Source: Liolophura sinensis (taxonomy: Eukaryota; Mollusca; Polyplacophora; Chitonida; Chitonidae). From it: 64,000 bases of DNA. Below, one piece after another: positions 58,335-64,000 of the stretch. The notes under the pieces are model-generated. The model was not told the DNA's origin. It did no database searches and saw only the letters and a program-made list of their open reading frames with translations. Each line of letters opens with the position of its first letter. Positions within the stretch are counted from its first letter, which is position 1. Position numbers and translations under genes: made by a program. The stretch lies in NCBI RefSeq assembly GCF_032854445.1, contig NC_088295.1, forward strand, positions 79,204,028 through 79,268,027, read 5' to 3'.

Positions 58335-58650
58335 TGCATGTTTGGTGAAAACAACTGGCGACAAAGCTTGTAGAACCGGTTATATGGTCTTACATAAGTT
58401 TTTTTCAAGAACCCCTTCAATCAAAAAGGCATTCACATTGAGCTCAATACACAGCTGAAAAACATGTGGGAAGACTTGATAGTTATTTGCAGGGAACGGT
58501 TCAGCTTCACTGTGCCGGAGTTGAAAACCAATCATTCAAATCGGTTTTTCAAATAGAGCCTATTTTTGAGTAAATTATATGAAACTAGATCTTGATTCTT
58601 TCTTTAAAAAAGTGCGGACTAAGGTTTTGTTTCTTTGCATCAATTAAGCA
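58335..58650. other. No feature recognised
   Basis: Short spacer; if the exon to the left is real, this is its promoter and 5' UTR. No TATA box was recognised. Confidence 0.4.
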
Positions 58651-59330
58651 CTCTGTGATGCTTTGTGGGGGATGCACACTGTGATGCTTTGTAGGGGATG
58701 CAGACTGTGATGCTTTGTGGGGGATGCAGACTGTGATGCTTTGTGGGGTATGCACACTGTGATGCTTTGTGGGGGATGCACACTGTGATGCTTTGTGGGG
58801 GATGCACACTGTGATGCTTTGTGGGGGGTGCACACTGTGATGCTTTGTGGGGGGTGCACACTGTGGTGTTTTTGTGGGGGTTGCGCACTGTGATGCTTTG
58901 TGGGGGGTGCACACTGTGGTGTTTTTTTGGGGGATGCACACTGTGATGCTTAGTGGCGGATGCACACTGTGATGCTTTGTGGCGGATGCACACTGTGATG
59001 CTTAGTGGCGGATGCACACTGATGCTTTGTGGGGGATGCACACTGTGATGCTTTGTAGGGGGGTGCACACTGTGATACTTTTGGTGGATGCACACTGTGA
59101 TGCTTTGTGGGGGATGCACACTGTGATGCTTTGTGGCGGATGCACACTGTGATGCTTTGTGGCGGATGCACACTGTGATGTTTTGTGGCGGATGCACACT
59201 GTGATCCTTTGTGGCGGATGCACACTGTGATGTTTTGTTGGGGGTGCAAACTGTGATGCTTTGTGGTGGATGCACACTGTGATGCTTTGTGGGGGGATGC
59301 ACACCGTGATGCTTTGATGCACACTGTGAG
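58651..59330. repeat. 26-bp minisatellite, about 26 units
   Basis: The unit is near GTGATGCTTTGTGGGGGATG + CACACT, with variation in the G run (GGGGG, GGCGG, GGGGGG) and a few single-base indels. As 26 is not a multiple of three, one frame cycles through three peptides (HHSVHPPQS, ITVCIPHKAS and QCASPTK types) on the minus strand, leaving all three frames open for up to 220 codons. No protein is implied. Confidence 0.95.
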
Positions 59331-62300
59331 GCACGAACCAGAAGATCAAGTTAATCCCAGGCAATTACGTAAACAGGTCTACATAAAGATTAGTTCTATT
59401 GCCGCGTGCAAAGTGTTTTTATGTAATTGCAACAAAGTGGCTTGTGGAAGAGCACGTTCTTGACACAAACTTCCGACGTGTCCGGGGAATAGAGTAAAGT
59501 CTCGGCCATCACGCAAGCTCTCCCCGCCTCAATCAGCTGTCTGTTGACTGTGTTTTATCGAGATGCGTCCGATGTTTTTCACATGTTAGATAACCTAGTC
59601 TAACTTAAGCTGTTTCCACAATACCGATCAGTTCCCCGTTTTATAACCAGAATGCCAGTGATCAGAACAACTGTTTAATAACACACACAGTTAGGCTTCT
59701 CTTGAAAAATATACATGTATATGTATATATAACATTTCCTACTGATCATTGACATTTGGTGATTAACTAAATCACTGATTTGCTCCTTGATGGCTTATTC
59801 ACTCCTACACTGACCTCCTTCATATAACACGTAAAAGCTGCCAGTGAAAAGATGAATGCTACACGCACTGATCAGTTGAGCATCATAACAGGCAAGTGCG
59901 ATGAGGAAATCACCATAGTGCCGACATCTACTAGAACTCCAGCTGCCTTGACTAGTATCCAATGGCAGTGCATGAGTAGTGCTTGACCACTTTGCTCGTA
60001 AATCATCAGCGCAAAGGCATGATTAAGCTATGTAGACTACACCGCTTATACTCGAATTACGTTAGGCTGAAAAGGTTCCACATTGCCGTTGGAACCTTCA
60101 CGTTTAACCTATAGCTTGGAACGTTCCACTTGAATTGTAAATGACTGAACCACAGAGTTACATAGACCATGTTGAAAGTCTCACGCTTCGAGCGATGGTA
60201 GTAAATAACGGGCAACCAATCCGGCTGGGGCTAAACCGAGGGTAAGTCAAGTGGTTTAGCAATGTAGTCCAAGAATAACAGTTGCCGGTGATTGAGCAAT
60301 GAGAAATGACAGTAGTTGTCACAGTCTAGCAGATGATGAGAGCCCGACTGCCAAACGGATGAATACTCTCTATCATCGACAAATATGTCTTATGTTCGAG
60401 AGGAAACCATCTTTCTCTCCAACTGACATTTTGACAGGAACCTTTCTAACACCAAGATTTACATGGAGGGCAATGATTGCCAGAAAGGAGGATCTTCAGA
60501 TGTTAGGAAGAAATGATATGAATCAATGAAGCGTCCAAGGAATATTGGTACCATTCTCTGATTTAATCGAAAAACGACTGATTGGTACGGTCAGTGAAAT
60601 CTGATGTCCTGCATCCTGGTTTCGTCGTAAAATGTCCAATTATGGTCTTACAATTATTTCCTAATTTTGCAAAGTACAGTCTACGATAAGGTAATTAATG
60701 ATAGCTTTCTACTAATAAAATGTATACTGGCAAAACACAATAGAAAATCAGATTATTTTAGCAACTTTTTTATTCGTCTGTCATTTAACGAAGAGATCCC
60801 TAGTAAGAACTGATAAGTTATAAATTACCCTTCAACAACACAAGTATCGTTGATGATATTGAAAATAACCGCCATATGACTTTCAAGAAAGCCCGCCAAT
60901 GTCTTTGGACAATTCCAATCTAACTGACACTCAACCTTGCCTGTCTAGATGGATACCACGCAGTCAGTTTTTCGATTTACCCTGTAGTGTCATAGTATGA
61001 ATAATACTTTTGACACCCAGACAGCTTCAAATGACTAGTAATGCTGAAATATAAAAACATTGGTTGGACCTAGGGGTCATAAAAAGTAGCATTCGTGTTC
61101 TAGAGCCTGATGTAAAACTATAAAGTTTTAATAAAGAAAGTGCGCGTAAAACATTGCGTATGGAATGTTTATAAACAAAGCATTTGTCTAGTGTGGTCAT
61201 TAATGACGTATTGAAAACTATTTTGAGTATTTAAAACATAGTGGTTACAAAAATTAGCGAGTAGACGCTGAATAAAATGGACTACTACAGTTTCACCGGA
61301 AAGCCCTTGCCATTATATTTTATGATATTGCATGAGGTACTGTGTATATTTTGTATATTTGGTAAAGTCAGTGGCATTTTTATTACAAAATCATTATTGT
61401 GTTCTCATTTTCTATCAATATGAAGTAAGTCTTCATTACATATGCCTCTTTTCTTTTTATAAGCATCTGTTAAGGGGCCATTAGCTGAAGTTCTTTCGCG
61501 TTTCTTTTCGGAAAAGAACGGCGTCATCAACAACGAGGCGACCCAACAGTTCAAAGACACTATTTGAAGATTTCTATTTTTAGAAATTAATTAACAAGCA
61601 GGTGTTTGTCATCTTTTAATATCCGGCATTCGTACGAGATATTGCTTTGTGGACGTGAAAACGGATTGTTCAAAATAGAACCCCTTTTTCAAGTGTTATG
61701 GAATTTGCCCTGGCAGTTATGGGAACCTCACTTTATTACATGTTGGTCGGATTACTCTGATATAACGCAATCATATTTGCACAAGAAATATTGTCCGTGA
61801 AGCCACATCTTTGTGATGAGTATGTTTGTTTCACCTCCATTTCATTGTATAAGAGATAGCAGGGCAATAGGATTGCAACTGATTTAAATGTTTAATCAAA
61901 CGATATTGATTTTCCCCGTGTTAGCAAACAGTAATTGTGCCAATAAATTCATTTGAAGCTAGATTATCTGCAGGTTCGCAAACCTTAATCTTGATTTGAT
62001 TTGAAAAATACGACGACACATTTGACTGAAGAAAGTCAAATACCCTTATTTATGCCGATGGGTCTCTGTCCGTTATGCCGATGGGTCTCTCCAAGCCAGC
62101 GTTTGTCTGGCGAATATCTGTCCAGTGGGTCAGGTCAGGTCAATTACTATGGTCAGTTCAATCATCTTGGTAAAGCAATCCATCATGCATCGGCGAAATT
62201 ATTTCAAGAACAGCTGCATGGATTAACCAGGGCATCTACCAAGACAACGCAATGGCGACTTCTTTTCTTTATAAATCCAGTGTTAAGAACCACAATCTAT

Positions 62301-64000
62301 TGCCACACGTGATTGCTGACCTTGGGATTACAGTCTAGTCCGTTGATTTATTCTATGGTCCGTTACGCTGGCATCCATGAAACTTGGATGTCATTTTTAA
62401 TCATTGTATCAACATTTAAAGAGAAGTAATTGGAAATGTTAACAGGGTGAACGGTTTGAGACGTGAGAAGAGCTTCAACATAAGCGTAAACGGATTTATT
62501 TGTGTAAATTGAGATTGGTTTGTTTTTCCGGATGTGGCCTCCTCTGTGTGAAGATGACGTCATTACCCTGGTTTCAATGACCATAGTTAGGAACCGAGAG
62601 GAGATGTTTAGCTTAGTTTACCATATCATGACTTGTATCCATACCAACAGTGATCAACTGGAGGTGCACTTCACCCGTCCGGCTACACACTTTCGCTTTT
62701 ATTGGCATCGATTCGATTTGCAATTAGCCCAGACTAACACAAGGTTGAAGCATAATGGTGACAACCCCTGAGGCAGTAGCGTGAGGAGGTAAGACGTCTA
62801 TCACATGACCAGCTCCGTTAACTGTGACACAGGGTATTCATAGCTCTGAATGGTGGACCTATATATAACTGGTTTATTTGTGTCCCCTCTTGTCTGCATT
62901 TCGTGGTATCGATATGCGATATGAAAAGCTGTACAGCTACCTCGACTCATTTCCTACACCCATAACAATCAACACAGCGAGGCACCTCAATTTCGTGAGT
63001 TGTTCATTTATGTGTTACAGTGAGCGTGTTGCGATTCCTGTCGTGTGCTGGTCAAGAAAAATGACTATTAAAATATAACATCTTAGCGGTTATACACTTT
63101 TATAGTCAAGAGAGTCATAATGGAACAGGATTCTCCGTTTTATTACGGAAGTCGCATTGCTTGAACTTAGATACGGACACAAACATTTTTCGATCGTTCA
63201 ACATTTTTGTTCAGAGACTTTTCACGCAATCTGTAGATCACGCACATGTTTACGTGAATATAATCACACACTTGACGTGCATAATGCAGTTTTCTTGTGT
63301 GCGAGCAAATGCAAGAAGGCTTTGAATAAACATATGGTAAAATGTATCTCATTTACATATTTTAAAAACGGGTAAGTTTATAGTCATAGGTATGGCGTAA
63401 TCGAATCTAATTCAAATCAAAGTATATACGTAAGAATATACGTGAGAAGGTATATTGCATGTAGGTATACCGGTAATGGCAAAGTGCAGTGGTTATCTCA
63501 AAGATCATTAAATTTGAAATTTGACCAGGTAGAATGATAACAACGAAGTAGAAAAATAAAGTAATAAATAAATGTCAACATGCAGTATAAAGGCAAAACA
63601 TTTTGAACCTGAAATTTTCTCACGGGTCATTAAATCTGGTGTTCGTGGCGGCGTGATTTCTTAGCACTCTTGATTGCACGCACCCAATTGAAAATATAGT
63701 AACTAATTATATGAAAGGCTTGCGAATACGAGAAAACCTCCAGGGATAGTGAGCAACGTCAGAATGCTGACCAAGCTAGGAATTCCCAGTTTTAAACACC
63801 CAACCAAAACATTGGAATTTCGCTTGATTACACATTTTGGATTAAACGACACCTTAGTGTTTTACTAGGTTTCCGGTTCTTTACCATCAAGAGCGAATTA
63901 TTTTTGAGTCTGACGAAAACAGAGAGCTCATTGCATACGGGAGATGATGACCGCGTTTTATGGTTGAACTTACCCAGATACTTTCATTTTTACAGAGGAA
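59331..64000. other. No gene recognised, right flank
   Basis: AT-rich sequence with only short frames. Frames at 60299-60529, 61606-61800, 62001-62312 and 63157-63375 were inspected. None has a recognisable domain; the last ends near a GGGTAAGT donor-like site and holds five cysteines, so an exon there cannot be excluded. A 16-base direct repeat (ATGCCGATGGGTCTCT) occurs twice near 62051-62093. I saw no SINE of the families described here. Confidence 0.5.

Noticed and set aside
58585-59364. Several overlapping minus-strand frames of 120-220 codons rich in His, Ser and Cys
   Set aside because: A 26-bp tandem repeat read in three frames; all frames give the same rotating peptides.
62001-62312. 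103-codon plus-strand frame
   Set aside because: It contains a short direct DNA repeat and no recognisable domain; nothing links it to other exons.

Overview
The window looks like nuclear DNA of an invertebrate animal, most likely a mollusc or another lophotrochozoan. It is AT-rich, with GT-AG introns, long intergenic stretches, several minisatellites and a heavy load of tRNA-headed SINEs. The SINE tails (CAATCAAATAAATAAAT-type and ACGTTAAACCCCAAGCACTC-type) are, as far as I recall, typical of molluscan genomes. I see no bacterial operon, rRNA, genuine tRNA gene or CRISPR array.

Left part (about 6.5-16.3 kb, + strand): a 13-exon gene can be assembled in one continuous frame. It encodes a 437-residue protein with an N-terminal von Willebrand factor A domain (intact MIDAS residues) followed by two MIB/HERC2 domains. 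Its introns carry SINEs, a palindromic MITE and one copy of a roughly 1.1 kb inverted-repeat element.

Middle part (21.5-27 kb, - strand): a single-exon gene for a 242-residue armadillo-repeat protein with an N-myristoylation-type start, and a two-exon (possibly longer) gene for a single-pass membrane protein with a roughly 235-residue cytoplasmic tail containing a YDVP motif. A 36-bp minisatellite of about 33 units follows (27.5-28.7 kb).

Right part (30-58 kb): no gene is recognised with confidence. Short blocks recur in the same order three times (about 37.5-43.2, 44.5-50.7 and 52-57.7 kb), so this is a diverged head-to-tail array with a unit of about 7.4 kb. There is a partial direct copy at 30.3-32.7 kb and a partial inverted copy at 34.5-35.8 kb. 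One block (B) keeps a similar minus-strand peptide between copies, with a nonsense change in one. Two candidate minus-strand exons with hydrophobic N-terminal stretches lie two units apart (43.8 and 58.1 kb). The array may therefore be a decaying or unrecognised tandem gene family, but other blocks are open on the + strand, so this remains inference.

Beyond 58.6 kb there is a 26-bp minisatellite and then about 4.7 kb with nothing recognised. All similarities and splice sites were found by eye.
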